Shown piece by piece: positions 19,068 through 28,007 of a stretch of 64,000 nucleotides of DNA. A model generated the notes under the pieces. That model did no database searches. It saw only the letters and a list, made by a program, of their open reading frames with translations, and was not told the origin of the DNA. This stretch comes from Streptomyces longhuiensis (lineage in GTDB: Bacteria > Actinomycetota > Actinomycetes > Streptomycetales > Streptomycetaceae), in the NCBI RefSeq assembly GCF_020616555.1, contig NZ_CP085173.1, forward strand, positions 9,626,001 to 9,690,000. The letters run 5' to 3'. Within the stretch, counting starts at the first letter, position 1. Every line of letters begins with the position of its first letter. The translations under genes and the position numbers were made by a program.

Positions 19068-19541
19068 ATGGAGCTGCATGGGGACCAGGTTGTGCTGCGG
19101 CGGGTGACCGAGGGCGATACGGAGATCCTTGAAAGGATCGTACGAGAACCGGAAGTCGCGGCGTGGTGGTCGCCCCCGGACGACTATGAGGCCATGTTGG
19201 CCGTCGTCTTCGAGGGGCAGGTCATCGGCGCCGTCCAGTTCGACGAGGAGACCGATCCCGAGTTCCGCCATGCCGGTATCGACATCTTCCTGACGGCGAG
19301 GCGGCAGGGGGAGGGGCTCGGTGCCGACACAGTGCGCACGCTGGCCCGGTGGCTGATACAGGAACGCGGCCATCACCGGCTGACCATCGATCCCGCCGCG
19401 GCCAACACCGCGGCGATCCGCTGTTACAGCAAGGTCGGGTTCAAACCAGTGGGGATCATGCGAGCCTACGGGCGCGATCACCGGACAGGCGCATGGCAGG
19501 ACGGCCTGCTGATGGATCTACTCGCAGACGAACTGGCCTGA
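19068..19541 (+). CDS. GNAT acetyltransferase, AAC(6')-like
   Basis: 157-aa GNAT protein similar to aminoglycoside 6'-N-acetyltransferase-type enzymes. N-terminal VVLRRVTEGDTEILERIV, an acetyl-CoA loop at ARRQGEGLGADTVRTL and the C-terminal NTAAIRCYSKVGF motif are all intact. It may acetylate an aminoglycoside, but many relatives have no resistance role. ATG 19068 begins at the conserved part; translation could also start a few codons upstream. Preceded by repeat P. Confidence 0.85.
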   Translation: MELHGDQVVLRRVTEGDTEILERIVREPEVAAWWSPPDDYEAMLAVVFEGQVIGAVQFDEETDPEFRHAGIDIFLTARRQGEGLGADTVRTLARWLIQERGHHRLTIDPAAANTAAIRCYSKVGFKPVGIMRAYGRDHRTGAWQDGLLMDLLADELA

Positions 19542-19828
19542 GGCGATTGCCTCTCGAACGCTCCGGGGCGTGACGTGATGCGGACTGCGTGGGTTCCTCG
19601 GCCGTGAAGACGAAGAGGGCCCGTGCGGCCTTGTCTCATCCCGCCTTCTGTGGTGCCTGCCGCGCACATCACGGCAATTCGACCTGAACCACTGCGACTT
19701 GCCTGCCGGTGTTTTGGTGGCGATGGTCGCTGCCCGGTAAATCGGCGGCGCCCCCTGGTCACACAGAGAGCCGCCTCGTGACGTGACCGGCAGGCTCACA
19801 TGAGGAGCTATCAGCACTACAGGCAACC

Positions 19829-19848
19829 CTAGATGATCAAGTCCAAGG
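19829..19848 (+). repeat. left terminal inverted repeat of IS982-like element
   Basis: CTAGATGATCAAGTCCAAGG; pairs with 20865-20884, one mismatch. Confidence 0.8.
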
Positions 19849-19947
19849 GATGTCTGCGGAGGGCGTGGGGTGGGCGGCGGCCGCAGCCACCGCGAGACGG
19901 TCAGGCGGCGGGCTGCCGGCCCTGGTTGTCGAGGTGGCAACGGGCGG

Positions 19948-20337
19948 TCAGGCGTCAGGGTCGACTTCGTGGTGCGTGAACCGCACGGGCTTGCCCAGCG
20001 ACCGGGCGTAGGCGATTTCGGCTCGGGTGCTGTCTCCGATGTAGTCGCCGACCACGAGCACCTCATCAGCGAGCCGGATCTTCGCCCGGTGCAGATCGTC
20101 GAGTCGAACCTTCAGCGCCTCGGCCCCGACAGGATCGGACCAAAGTTCGTGCGGCGACTTCATGTCACAGCCCGGTTTGACGACAATCTTTCCGGCTTTG
20201 GTCTCCCGCAGATCGGCCTCGTTCATCTCGGTCATGAAGCGGGTGGAGCCGCAGATCACGACGATGCGCGGGAGGCTCAACAGCTTCTTCGCGTCGGCGA
20301 GCTTCTCCTCAGGGGTGAGCAGTTGCGCGTATGACAC
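19948..20337 (-). CDS. DUF4406 / nucleoside deoxyribosyltransferase-like protein
   Basis: 129-aa soluble protein. It contains RIVVICGSTRFMTEM, a Rossmann-like first strand and loop, and ADEVLVVGDYIGDSTRAEIA followed by YARSLGKPVRF. These are hallmarks of a small family related to nucleoside 2-deoxyribosyltransferases and DUF4406. Function unproven. GTG 20337 follows a perfect AGGAGG six bases upstream. It lies inside an IS982-like element, antisense to the transposase remnant, so it is mobile cargo. Confidence 0.8.
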   Translation of the reverse strand: MSYAQLLTPEEKLADAKKLLSLPRIVVICGSTRFMTEMNEADLRETKAGKIVVKPGCDMKSPHELWSDPVGAEALKVRLDDLHRAKIRLADEVLVVGDYIGDSTRAEIAYARSLGKPVRFTHHEVDPDA

Positions 20338-20406
20338 TGGTTCCTCCTGGTGGTGTGGTCCAAGGGGCGCCTGCGGAGACGAGAACGAGGATGTCCAAGA
20401 TCGTTT

Positions 20407-20851
20407 TGTGACGAACGAGTGGACACCCTCGCGACAGCACTCTATGCGACGACCGACGACATGCTGAAGGAGCATTCCGACCTGACGCCGTGACGCCCGC
20501 CGGTCGGCATTACGCCCGGCCTGAGCGATGCCGAACTGGTCGACTCTCATCGGCGACAAGAACTATTCGGCCGTGATTTTGAGCGCGAACTGTCCGAGCA
20601 TGGAGTCCAGTTGCTGCGGCCTGCCCGTAAAGGTGAACGGGAACGGCCTGGCGCAGCCCTGTTCAGGCCGCTGCGACAGGTCATCGAATCGATCGACGAG
20701 ACCTTCAAGGGACAGCATGACCTCGAACGGCACCGAGGGCGCACACCCGGAGGTGTCATAGCCCACGTCATGCAACGCATCCTCGCGCTGGCCGCCGCGA
20801 TCTGGCACAACGACGCCACCGGACAAACCGTCCTACGCTCACTGATCGCCT
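20407..20851 (+). pseudogene. IS982-type transposase, internally deleted
   Basis: N-terminus VDTLATALYATTDDMLKEHS, then an opal codon where Trp is expected (LTP-stop-RP), then VGITPGLSDAELV. The central catalytic ~180 residues are missing. The C-terminus resumes at IGDKNY (with a one-base shift) and FGRDFERELSEHG, IESIDETFKGQHDLERH, GVIAHVMQRILALAAAIWHN. Inactive. Confidence 0.8.
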
Positions 20852-20864
20852 ACGATCACTGGCT

Positions 20865-20884
20865 CCTTGGACTAGATCATCTAG
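20865..20884 (-). repeat. right terminal inverted repeat of IS982-like element
   Basis: CCTTGGACTAGATCATCTAG; begins 13 bases after the transposase stop. Confidence 0.8.
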
Positions 20885-21053
20885 TGGCCAGTCCGAGAAA
20901 CCGTCACTCAAGCCTGGCTGGATGCGTTCCCTTTTCCGCACCGCTGGCGCCGGCCTCGTGCACGGGATCACCATGACCGCGGGCGGCGCTGTCGCGACCG
21001 GCATTCTGCGGTGGATCCAGCGGCTGTACTGGGCACGGCACCGACAGCCACGG

Positions 21054-21800
21054 CTACTCTGCCCCGAAGCGTGCGGTGGCGAGGACTGTGCCGTCGGCGG
21101 AGGTCAGGCGGGCGCCGGAGAGCGTTGACGGGTTCACGGAGACCGGGGCTCCCCAGTAGCCGTAACCGTGGTGCAGGGTGAAGGTACCGACGCGTACGGT
21201 GCTGCCGTCCTTGTGCACCAGCACGCAGGAGATCTTCCCGCCGTACATGTTGCCGGAGTCCGCGAGGTCAACGGACATATAGACCCAGGTCGGCGGCCCG
21301 CGATGGAGGTAGATCTCGCCGACCGGCCCTTGACCGTGCCCTACCGCGGTCAGCTGCGCATGCAGCATTCCGGCGCCGATCTCTGCAGGACGGGACGGAG
21401 CGGCCGCCTCATTCGAAAGGACCGTTCCGACGGCCCAGCCGCCGAACCCGAAGGCCAGCGCGAGCGCGGCCGCGGCGGCCGCGAGCCGTATCCGGGCACG
21501 GCTGTGGAACCCCTTGCGCGGGAGGAGCCCCCGGCCGTGCAGGCGGCTGCGGTCGTCATGTGCCGCCGCCTGGCGCAGCCGCCGCGCCACCCGGGTTTCG
21601 AACCCGGCCGGCGGCTCGCTGCCCGGCAGCAGACCAAGCAGACCGTCACCGACAAGCGTCAGCTGCTCGACGTACTCCCGGCACTCCGCGCAGCGGTCCA
21701 GATGCTCCACTGCCCCGGCCCGCTGGCGGCCCGGCAGAACGCCCAGAGCCAGCTCGGCGCCGATCTCCCGCAGCTGTTCGCAGGTCACGTCATTACCCAT
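21054..21800 (-). CDS. zinc-finger anti-sigma factor, RskA-like
   Basis: 248-aa membrane anti-sigma factor. The N-terminal cytoplasmic zinc-binding domain has HLDRCAECREY (HxxxCxxC) near residue 38. One transmembrane helix lies near residue 110 (AAAAAALALAFGFGGWAVG). The extracytoplasmic C-terminal domain of RskA type has KISCVLVHKDGSTVRVGTF. It should sequester the sigma factor encoded immediately upstream. Its start overlaps the sigma gene's end by eight bases, so the two are co-translated. Confidence 0.92.
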   Translation of the reverse strand: MGNDVTCEQLREIGAELALGVLPGRQRAGAVEHLDRCAECREYVEQLTLVGDGLLGLLPGSEPPAGFETRVARRLRQAAAHDDRSRLHGRGLLPRKGFHSRARIRLAAAAAALALAFGFGGWAVGTVLSNEAAAPSRPAEIGAGMLHAQLTAVGHGQGPVGEIYLHRGPPTWVYMSVDLADSGNMYGGKISCVLVHKDGSTVRVGTFTLHHGYGYWGAPVSVNPSTLSGARLTSADGTVLATARFGAE

Positions 21801-22383
21801 GGTCGCCTCGCTTCGGAGACACGAGCGTGGACCGCAGCTTTCCCATGGCGGTCCTGATCCGTGTCTTGGCCGTACCCAGCGGGATCTGCTCCACATCGGC
21901 GATCTGCTGGCCCGTCATCCCGTAGATACCCGCCATCACCAGAGCCCGGCCCTGTTCGCGCGGCAGCCGCGCCACGGCGGAACGCAGGGCCACTGATGCC
22001 TCGTCGGCCAGGGCCAGCTGCTCAGGCGTAGCGGTGTCCGTCACGACGTCGAGGAGCGAGTCGAGGTCCTCAGGGGCCACGGGCACAGGTCGACGCGCTC
22101 GGGCGACGTCGATGGCGAGGTTGTGCGCGATGGCCGTCAGCCATGTCGTCACCGACCCGCGGCGGGAGTCGTAGATCTGCGCGTGCCGCCACGCCCGCTC
22201 GAACGTCTGCTGGGAGACGTCCTCAGCGAGCTGTGGATCACCGAGGACTGCGATGGCGACGCCGAAGACGGTGTGCTGAAACCGCCGCACAAACGTGGCG
22301 GCGAGCTCAGGATCGCCCGTTGCCAGCCCGGACAGCAGAGCCTCGTCCGGGAGACGGCCGACCGGAAACCGGAACCTTTGCAT
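21793..22383 (-). CDS. ECF RNA polymerase sigma factor, SigK-like
   Basis: 196-aa ECF sigma factor. Region 2 spans about residues 25-95 (GDPQLAEDVSQQTFERAWR; then SVTTWLTAIAHNLAIDVAR). Region 4 is near 130-190 (ARLPREQGRALVMAGIYG, IPLGTAKTRIRTAMGKLR). It directs polymerase to its regulon when released from the RskA-like partner downstream. ATG 22383 (MQRFRFP) chosen over upstream starts that add non-conserved basic sequence. A four-helix membrane protein gene ends 60 bases upstream on the same strand and is likely co-transcribed. Confidence 0.93.
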   Translation of the reverse strand: MQRFRFPVGRLPDEALLSGLATGDPELAATFVRRFQHTVFGVAIAVLGDPQLAEDVSQQTFERAWRHAQIYDSRRGSVTTWLTAIAHNLAIDVARARRPVPVAPEDLDSLLDVVTDTATPEQLALADEASVALRSAVARLPREQGRALVMAGIYGMTGQQIADVEQIPLGTAKTRIRTAMGKLRSTLVSPKRGDHG

Positions 22384-22442
22384 ACCTGGATATACGTTCC
22401 GCCCCGGCCCACGGATTGCCCGGCGGCCACGGAAGATCACCC

Positions 22443-22961
22443 TCACATTCTCTCCCGATCCCGCCACCGCATCCACGGGCCGAGACGGTCCCTCCCCTTG
22501 GCGGCGCCGACGGACAGTACCTTCGGTTCCTGCGGCCACGTCATCTGCCCGCGGGGACCTTCCTGCGGAACGCGGGCAGAGGAGGCATGCGCCGACCGAG
22601 TGCCATACCAGGCGAAGAAGGCGACCAGGTACATGCCTTCAGCGGTGATCGACAAAACTCCATACGGCGGGTCCCAGCCCTGCTCGTGGTAGCCGGGCAG
22701 CCCGATGGTGCGCGAGAGGGCGAAGCCGAGGATCATGCCACCGCTGACCAGGGCGCCGGCCCACCATGCCGTTACGGAGTTCCATAGCGCCAGGGCGCCG
22801 GCGGTCAGGAGCAGCGCCACCCCGCCGGCGATGAACAGGATTCCTATGTACAGCGTCTCCGCAAGATGCTCAGGAGCGATGACGAGGTGGACCACGGCGC
22901 TGAGTAGCGCGAAGCAGACCGCAACCCCTGTCGGCGTTGCAGTGGCGGAACGGGAAGACAT
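22443..22961 (-). CDS. four-helix integral membrane protein
   Basis: 172-aa protein with about four transmembrane segments (GVAVCFALLSAVVHLVI; IGILFIAGGVALLLTAG; WAGALVSGGMILGFAL; AEGMYLVAFFAWYG) and a basic cytoplasmic tail. Family not named. ATG 22961 follows a perfect AGGAGG seven bases upstream. It leads the sigma/anti-sigma cluster and could be part of the envelope-stress response it controls. Confidence 0.85.
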   Translation of the reverse strand: MSSRSATATPTGVAVCFALLSAVVHLVIAPEHLAETLYIGILFIAGGVALLLTAGALALWNSVTAWWAGALVSGGMILGFALSRTIGLPGYHEQGWDPPYGVLSITAEGMYLVAFFAWYGTRSAHASSARVPQEGPRGQMTWPQEPKVLSVGAAKGRDRLGPWMRWRDRERM

Positions 22962-23414
22962 CGGAACCTCCTGACCAGGAACCGCCGACGGCAGGACCAA
23001 CGCCCCGCAGGTGCCTGCGGGTGGGACTCCCGATGGGGACGTGAACGCCGACGGGAATTGTTGGGCTGGAGCCGCTGGTCGTCCGCCCGGGCCGACGAGC
23101 CGGCTTCACGTGAGGTATACGCGACGGGCTGGCAAACGGTTCATGATCGGCCATGGAGCCGGGCCGACTTCATTTCTCCTTCAGATGAATCATGAACTTA
23201 TTTCGTGGCAGCGGCGTATATCCATAGACACACCCATGACGGGCTTCGGTCCAAGTCCAAGTCCAAGTCCTGTGCGTGGTGGGGTGAGTAGCCGAACAAT
23301 CCGCACAAGGCCGCGGTGGGACAAAAATCCTCTCGGTAGCGAGACGGCTGAGGTGGACGCGCGGCTATTTCGGCTCACCCTCTACAGCGATATTGAAATA
23401 GGAGGGCCGCAATC
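22962..23414. other. divergent intergenic region
   Basis: About 450 bases between the membrane-protein gene and the secreted protein gene. It should carry promoters for both. A GTCCAA array lies at 23249-23270. The stretch around 23160-23240 is AT-richer. No gene seen. Confidence 0.45.
23249..23270. repeat. GTCCAA tandem repeat (about 3.7 units)
   Basis: Perfect hexamer array about 145 bases upstream of the secreted-protein start; same style as the GGGTCC array at 13.8 kb. Confidence 0.8.
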
Positions 23415-24017
23415 ATGAGCGCCCCCATCCTTCGTCGTGGTGCCGCCGTCGTGGTGGCGAGCGCCATTGCCGGCACCGCCGGTGTTGCCCTGGCCGGTCC
23501 GGCCGCCGCCACCCAGGCCCCCAAGGAGCACCGGGTGATCGTGGTGGTCGAGCGGGATCACCAATTCTGCCGCTTCGGCCACCGGACGGTCGTCATCGTC
23601 GTGAAGAAGGATCATGGCCGAGTCATCGTCATCCGCAAGATCGTGCGGTGTGACGTTCGCCGGCACGACGACTTCTTCTTCCGGCACCACTTCGTCAAGC
23701 ACGTCAAGCACATCGAGTTCCGCCGAGCCCACCGGTTCAACGTCGACAACAACCGCGTCCACGTCATCCTGCCGAAGACACCGCTGCGCGTCACCACGCC
23801 GGCCATGCCGCGGCAGATGTCGGTACGGACCGGTTCGACACAAGTCTCCGTACACAGGGTCCCCGCACAATCCAACCCGGTCGGCCCCAGTCATGTGAGC
23901 ATCACCGGCGGCGCGGGTGCAGGCAACACCATCACTGCCGGCACCGGTGGCAACAACGTCGGATCCGGCGCGAGCGATATCAGCGTCGGTTCCGGGGGCA
24001 TCACCCCCCGCGGATAG
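23415..24017 (+). CDS. secreted His/Arg-rich protein of unknown function
   Basis: 200 aa. Signal peptide (LRRGAAVVVASAIAGTAGVA, cleavage after AAA). A strongly basic middle has alternating beta-like strands and many histidines (HRVIVVVERDHQFC, FFFRHHFVKHVKHIEF). The tail is low-complexity Gly/Ser/Thr. Two cysteines (QFCRFGH, IVRCDV) may pair. The ribosome site AGGAGG precedes ATG 23415 (ends nine bases before). Family not recognised; the histidine clusters would suit metal or polyanion binding at the cell surface, but that is inference. Confidence 0.8.
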   Translation: MSAPILRRGAAVVVASAIAGTAGVALAGPAAATQAPKEHRVIVVVERDHQFCRFGHRTVVIVVKKDHGRVIVIRKIVRCDVRRHDDFFFRHHFVKHVKHIEFRRAHRFNVDNNRVHVILPKTPLRVTTPAMPRQMSVRTGSTQVSVHRVPAQSNPVGPSHVSITGGAGAGNTITAGTGGNNVGSGASDISVGSGGITPRG

Positions 24018-24572
24018 CCCGGGATGGCGACCTCCCGAAGACATCACTGAAGGCCGCATGGCGGGTCCCCGCGGCGGGCGGTATCCCGCGACGAGGACCC
24101 GCCCGCCCGGCCGCAGCACGTCCTCGCCAACGACGTCCGGCTCCTGGCCGTCAAGTGGATCGGACTGGCCGTCAAGTGCAGCGGAAACGTGGGCAGCCAC
24201 GACGACGTTCTCCGCATCCCTGACGTTCTGGAGGGAGTTGAGTTCTTGAACCACGCCCTGTCCTTGATCTGCGACACCAGTCGCGATGACATGAAGGAGA
24301 GGGCATCCGAGGTCACAGCCCGGCAAGGACGGCCCGCCAGTTTCTCCATCAAGGTCCCGCGTTGAGTCAGTGACCGAGTACAAGCACGAGGCGTGTGGGC
24401 TTCTGCCGTTCCTGTGCCAGCCGGTCAGCAACTGGTGCCGACGCGTATCCCATGACGAACCGCTCATCGCACAGGTTAGGCCGGCCTTGCTGCACGAGCA
24501 GGATCCGGGTGCCGACTGGAGCATGTGAATGCTGCATGTCCACGCGAGACCACGCGGACATGTCCACCGGGG
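24018..24572. other. remnant-containing intergenic tract
   Basis: From 24051 to 24365 the plus strand stays open and reads like real protein: VLANDVRLLAVKWIGLAVK, then PDVLEGVEFLNHALSLICD, then ERASEVTARQGRPASFSIKV and stop. No start codon or ribosome site precedes it, so it is probably the 3' part of a lost gene. A minus-strand stretch near 24370-24520 (GTRILLVQQGRPNLCDERFV) is likewise protein-like but unassigned. Confidence 0.4.
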
Positions 24573-24788
24573 TCAGACGTCCTCGACCCCCAGCATCTGT
24601 ACGGCCTTGCGGGCCTGGTAGAAGTCCTCGTCGGACACCTGAGGGTCGTCCTCCGTGTCGTGGAGCCAGTCCGCCAGGTCCGCCACGGACCACGTCTCGA
24701 ACTCCTCGGGCACGTCGAGGGTGGTCGTCCTGCGCAGGTGCGTGGCGACAGCGGCGTCCCGGACGCTGCGCGTGCTCACCTCGGTCAT
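24573..24788 (-). CDS. small acidic hypothetical protein (71 aa)
   Basis: ATG 24788 with a GGCGG-type site; an in-frame GTG at 24797 is an alternative. Strongly acidic second half (DWLHDTEDDPQVSDEDFYQA). No membrane segment or known motif. Coding bias fits the genome. Function unknown. Confidence 0.55.
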   Translation of the reverse strand: MTEVSTRSVRDAAVATHLRRTTTLDVPEEFETWSVADLADWLHDTEDDPQVSDEDFYQARKAVQMLGVEDV

Positions 24789-24960
24789 GTTCCGCACCGC
24801 CTTTCGGTGTCATCGGGGATCGGACAGGCGACCTTGCCAGACGAGATCCGTACTGTCCAAAACGTCTGCGCGAGATGGCCACGAGCGCGTGCAGCACCAG
24901 GGGTAACGGGGTGGTGCAACTGACAGTGGCTGGGCAGCGGGCTGGTGCAACCGGCAGCGA

Positions 24961-25200
24961 TTACAGCTGCGAGGCGAACGTCTCGCAGTATCCGAGGGCC
25001 GTTGCTGCCACCTCGAGGTTGCCGTCGACCGCGAATCGCCTGGCAAGGTCGATCATCGCCAGCAGGTTTTGCAGTGGGCTGTCTTCGTCGGCAGCATCAG
25101 CCCCGAGCCGGGCGAGCAGCACGTGGTCCGCCTGCTCCAGGACGGCGGGCCGCGCTCCGTCGTACGCCTTGAGGCCGATGCCGGTCAGGGTGGGAGCCAC
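24961..25200 (-). CDS. small hypothetical protein (79 aa)
   Basis: GTG start at 25200. Helical protein with normal amino-acid balance (ADEDSPLQNLLAMIDLARRF, LEVAATALGYCETF). No recognised domain. Same strand as the 24573-24788 gene, with a 170-base gap. Could be real or a remnant. Confidence 0.45.
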   Translation of the reverse strand: MAPTLTGIGLKAYDGARPAVLEQADHVLLARLGADAADEDSPLQNLLAMIDLARRFAVDGNLEVAATALGYCETFASQL

Positions 25201-25685
25201 GGGTCGGCGTGTGAGGGGAGCCGATTCGCCGGGGCGTTAGTCGAGGACGGTGCCGCGGGGCATTGTGCCGTCGTCCGAATGGAATGCGGCGCCGCGCGGC
25301 CAACTGGCGAGAGTGCCCTATCCGCCGCGCACTGTCCGAGATGCTGAGGCAGGTCCGCTGATGAGCGAGTGCCGCCAGCTCAGAAGGTCGTTGGGGGCAG
25401 GCCCCCGGGGAATGCGGTCCGTGGTAGGGGACGGCTGGCTGCTGTCCGTCCGCTGGGGGCAAGGCGGAGGCGGCTGAGGCGGCGGCGCAGGCGAGTGCCT
25501 GAGGTCGTGGAAGCGGATGCGGTGGAGGCCGGCCGTGCGGCTGCCGTGGTTGCCGAGCTGTTGTGGGACGGCTTCCTCGCGTGTTCGACACAGTCGGCCC
25601 TGGTGAGAATCGCTGATGGGCCGGGGCGCGGCCTACGGGGCGCCCGCGACCACTCGTTACGGGGCCCAGGACAACGAGCATGTGC
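25201..25685. other. intergenic, no gene seen
   Basis: Nearly 500 bases upstream of the 79-aa gene and downstream of the FG-GAP gene, both on the minus strand. Only shadow frames with extreme Arg/Gly content. Confidence 0.4.
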
Positions 25686-27023
25686 CTACGGACCTTGGTC
25701 CTTGCTGGGTGTGACCGGGAAGGATGCCTTGTCGCGGTCCGTGCCGTCGGTGATCCACCATGTGTCCCCGCCGAGAAGGGCCAGCTCTGTGCGGCCGTCG
25801 CCGTCCCAGTCGTGGACGGCGAAGGCCGTGCCGTCGACGGGGCCGTCGTCACCCGGCACGGAGCGCTTGGTGGCGCGCCAGGGCTTGGACCCGAGCCCGT
25901 GCTCGGAGTCGCCCCGCAGCACCTCGATCCGCGCGTCCCCCGCCTCCTTCTTCTTGGTGAGCTGCACGGCCAGGTCGTCGCAGCCATCGCCGTTGAAGTC
26001 TCCAGCGGCGAGCCTGGTGCCGAAGCCCTCCTTGAAGTCACCACCATCCATGGCGACCCAATTCTCCGGCGCCTTCCCGTAGCGGACGCTGATCTGGCCG
26101 CGCCGATGGGGTGTGTCGACCTCGTCGTAGCTGTCGACGAAGCTCCGGCCGATGGCGACGTCCTGCCGCCCGTCGCCGTCGAAGTCACCGAAGACGACAT
26201 TCTCGCCCTCCGGCAGCCGCTCGGGCTCCTTGCTCAAGCCACCGGCGGTACGGGCGCCGCCCGTGAACAGCAGGGGCGGATCCCACGGGGAGTCGTAGAG
26301 CGCGAGATCGGTGGCGCGGTCATCGTTCGCATCCCCGGCGACCAGCACGGGTGACGCGCCCTCGTGGACCGGGCTGGGGATCTCCACGGTCTGTGCGGGA
26401 GCGCCGGAGCGCTTGAACGGTCCCTTGAGGACGACCAGTTCCTGATCCTCGTTCGAGAACCGGAAGACCGCGAGGTCGGTGTGGCCGTCCCCGTCGAAGT
26501 CGCCGGCGATCGGTGCGGTGCTGTATCCGCTGCCCGGCAGCGGGACGCGCCCGTTCGGTCCGCCGGCCTGGGGGCCCTTGGGGCCTCCCCACAGGACCTG
26601 GGCGGCGCCGCTGACGATGAGGTCGGCGTGGCCGTCCTCATCCAGGTCGGTAACCGTGGGCTGCCACGGGTCGTCGGCCGTCTGGATGTCGTCCGGCACA
26701 CCGAGGTCGTCGCGGGTGAGGACGGTCGTGCGGTCGTGGTCCGGACCGTGCGCGGAGCCGGGCACGACGATCACGTCGAAGTTCTCCGTGTCGGAGATCT
26801 CGTGCACCAGATCGACGAAGCCGTCCCCGTCGAGGTCGGGGGTCGCGGGCGTGTCCCCGCGCGCCGAATCGGCCGGTCGGCAGGGGCTGTTGGGCACCGA
26901 GCGCGCGCCGTCGGACGGGAGGAGGACGAGGGACGCCACCGCCACCACCGCGAGGGAGACCGGCACGGCGTGCCACATGCGCAGGTGACGGAAGAACGGA
27001 CCGCCTGCTGTCGGAAAGTGCAT
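25686..27023 (-). CDS. secreted FG-GAP/VCBS repeat protein
   Basis: 445-aa extracellular protein predicted to form a beta-propeller of FG-GAP repeats. An N-terminal hydrophobic segment (VPVSLAVVAVASLVLL, residues ~20-36) is a signal peptide or anchor. At least six calcium-binding loops of the DxDxDG/DxNxDG type follow: DLDGDGFVDL, DLDEDGHADL, DFDGDGHTDL, DFDGDGRQDV, DFNGDGCDDL, DWDGDGRTEL. Such proteins bind glycans or partner proteins at the cell surface. Single gene. Confidence 0.9.
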   Translation of the reverse strand: MHFPTAGGPFFRHLRMWHAVPVSLAVVAVASLVLLPSDGARSVPNSPCRPADSARGDTPATPDLDGDGFVDLVHEISDTENFDVIVVPGSAHGPDHDRTTVLTRDDLGVPDDIQTADDPWQPTVTDLDEDGHADLIVSGAAQVLWGGPKGPQAGGPNGRVPLPGSGYSTAPIAGDFDGDGHTDLAVFRFSNEDQELVVLKGPFKRSGAPAQTVEIPSPVHEGASPVLVAGDANDDRATDLALYDSPWDPPLLFTGGARTAGGLSKEPERLPEGENVVFGDFDGDGRQDVAIGRSFVDSYDEVDTPHRRGQISVRYGKAPENWVAMDGGDFKEGFGTRLAAGDFNGDGCDDLAVQLTKKKEAGDARIEVLRGDSEHGLGSKPWRATKRSVPGDDGPVDGTAFAVHDWDGDGRTELALLGGDTWWITDGTDRDKASFPVTPSKDQGP

Positions 27024-28007
27024 CAGCCCACTTCACGGGCGTGGACACGGCCCGCACAAGGAAGCGGATCATTTTGTTACGGGCGCGATGCACAGCGGCC
27101 CTGCCGCCCCGTTCCGGCCCACGGGTACCTACGGCGGCGACCTGGCCCAGGAACTGCCTTCTTATGCAGGTCGCGCAGCTGATGGGCGGCGGCTTCGCGC
27201 GCGGCCTGGGCGGATGGGGGAGGAGGGGCGGGCATGGGCCAGCTGCTGCCGGTGGCTTGTGATCAGGGGATCTGGTCGAGGTCGTGAGGGACGGCGCAGC
27301 TCCAGACAGCTTCAACGCCTCGGCGCACAGCTTCGCGGCGGCGGCAGGACAAACGGCCCCCCTCGGCCAGTAAGGATGCAGTTGCCGGCGGCCTGCCTAC
27401 CTTGGGGCGCCGGAGGTGACGATGCCGATTATTGGTATCGGTGAAGCCGTTGGGCAGAGTCGACAGGAACCCAAACAGGCTCAGGCGCCCCGCTTTCGCA
27501 TTCCCGCGGTCGTCAGCACCACCGTCGGCACCGACACCAACACAGCCCACCCCAGGCGTCGTGTCTGGAGCGAGGCGCACGTCGTCTCCGCTCCCTTCTC
27601 CATCGACCCGTAATTGGAGGTCCATTCGGTGCCGAGGACGGAGTGGCACTTGGAGAGGGGGTAGCCCGAGCTGATGTCGGGTGCGCTGGTCAGCAGCCAA
27701 AGGGTCACACCGAACCCGGTGCACGCGAGAAGCCATATGAATGTTCTGGTCAGCCCGTGACCCTAGAGGCTCGATCCCGAGGTGAGGCCTGTCATCTGAA
27801 CAACGGTCAGGAGCCTTCGTGAGCGCCTTGAGCCGCTTCGACTGGGTCAGGTCGGTGAAAGCGAACACCTGCCGTATGCCCGTGCGCAGGACCGCGACAA
27901 GGAGGCCGGGGGGCTAGGCCGTCTCTTTCGGATCTTGCATGTTAGGCATGATCAAGGGAGACCGCCCAAGCTGAGTCCCGTCGATGAGGTGCCGTAGCGT
28001 CGGAGAC
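27024..28007. other. long non-coding tract with a membrane-protein remnant
   Basis: About 1 kb. On the minus strand, 27708 to 27481 reads VTLWLLTSAPDISSGYP and then RRLGWAVLVSVPTVVLT. Together with upstream in-frame TFIWLLACTGFG this looks like a two-helix membrane protein of Streptomyces type. But an amber codon lies 12 codons upstream and no ATG/GTG precedes the first helix, so the 5' end is lost. The remainder holds nothing recognisable. Confidence 0.35.

Larger units (their letters stand above)
19829..20884. mobile_element. IS982-like element with passenger gene
   Basis: Bounded by 20-bp terminal inverted repeats, CTAGATGATCAAGTCCAAGG at the left and its complement at the right, 19 of 20 identical. 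Inside are a broken IS982-type transposase (right half, plus strand) and a complete unrelated gene (left half, minus strand) between the left end and the transposase start. Total 1,056 bp, about the size of an ordinary IS982 element. No target duplication is obvious. It looks like a non-autonomous cargo-carrying derivative. Confidence 0.7.

Noticed and set aside
20922..21128. Small plus-strand hydrophobic frame (GITMTAGGAVATGILRWIQR)
   Set aside because: Overlaps the 3' end of the anti-sigma gene on the other strand, no ribosome site; possibly a fragment, not supported as a gene.
23382..24524. 380-codon minus-strand frame opposite the secreted His-rich protein
   Set aside because: Valine/aspartate-rich mirror translation; the plus-strand gene has a signal peptide and AGGAGG site.
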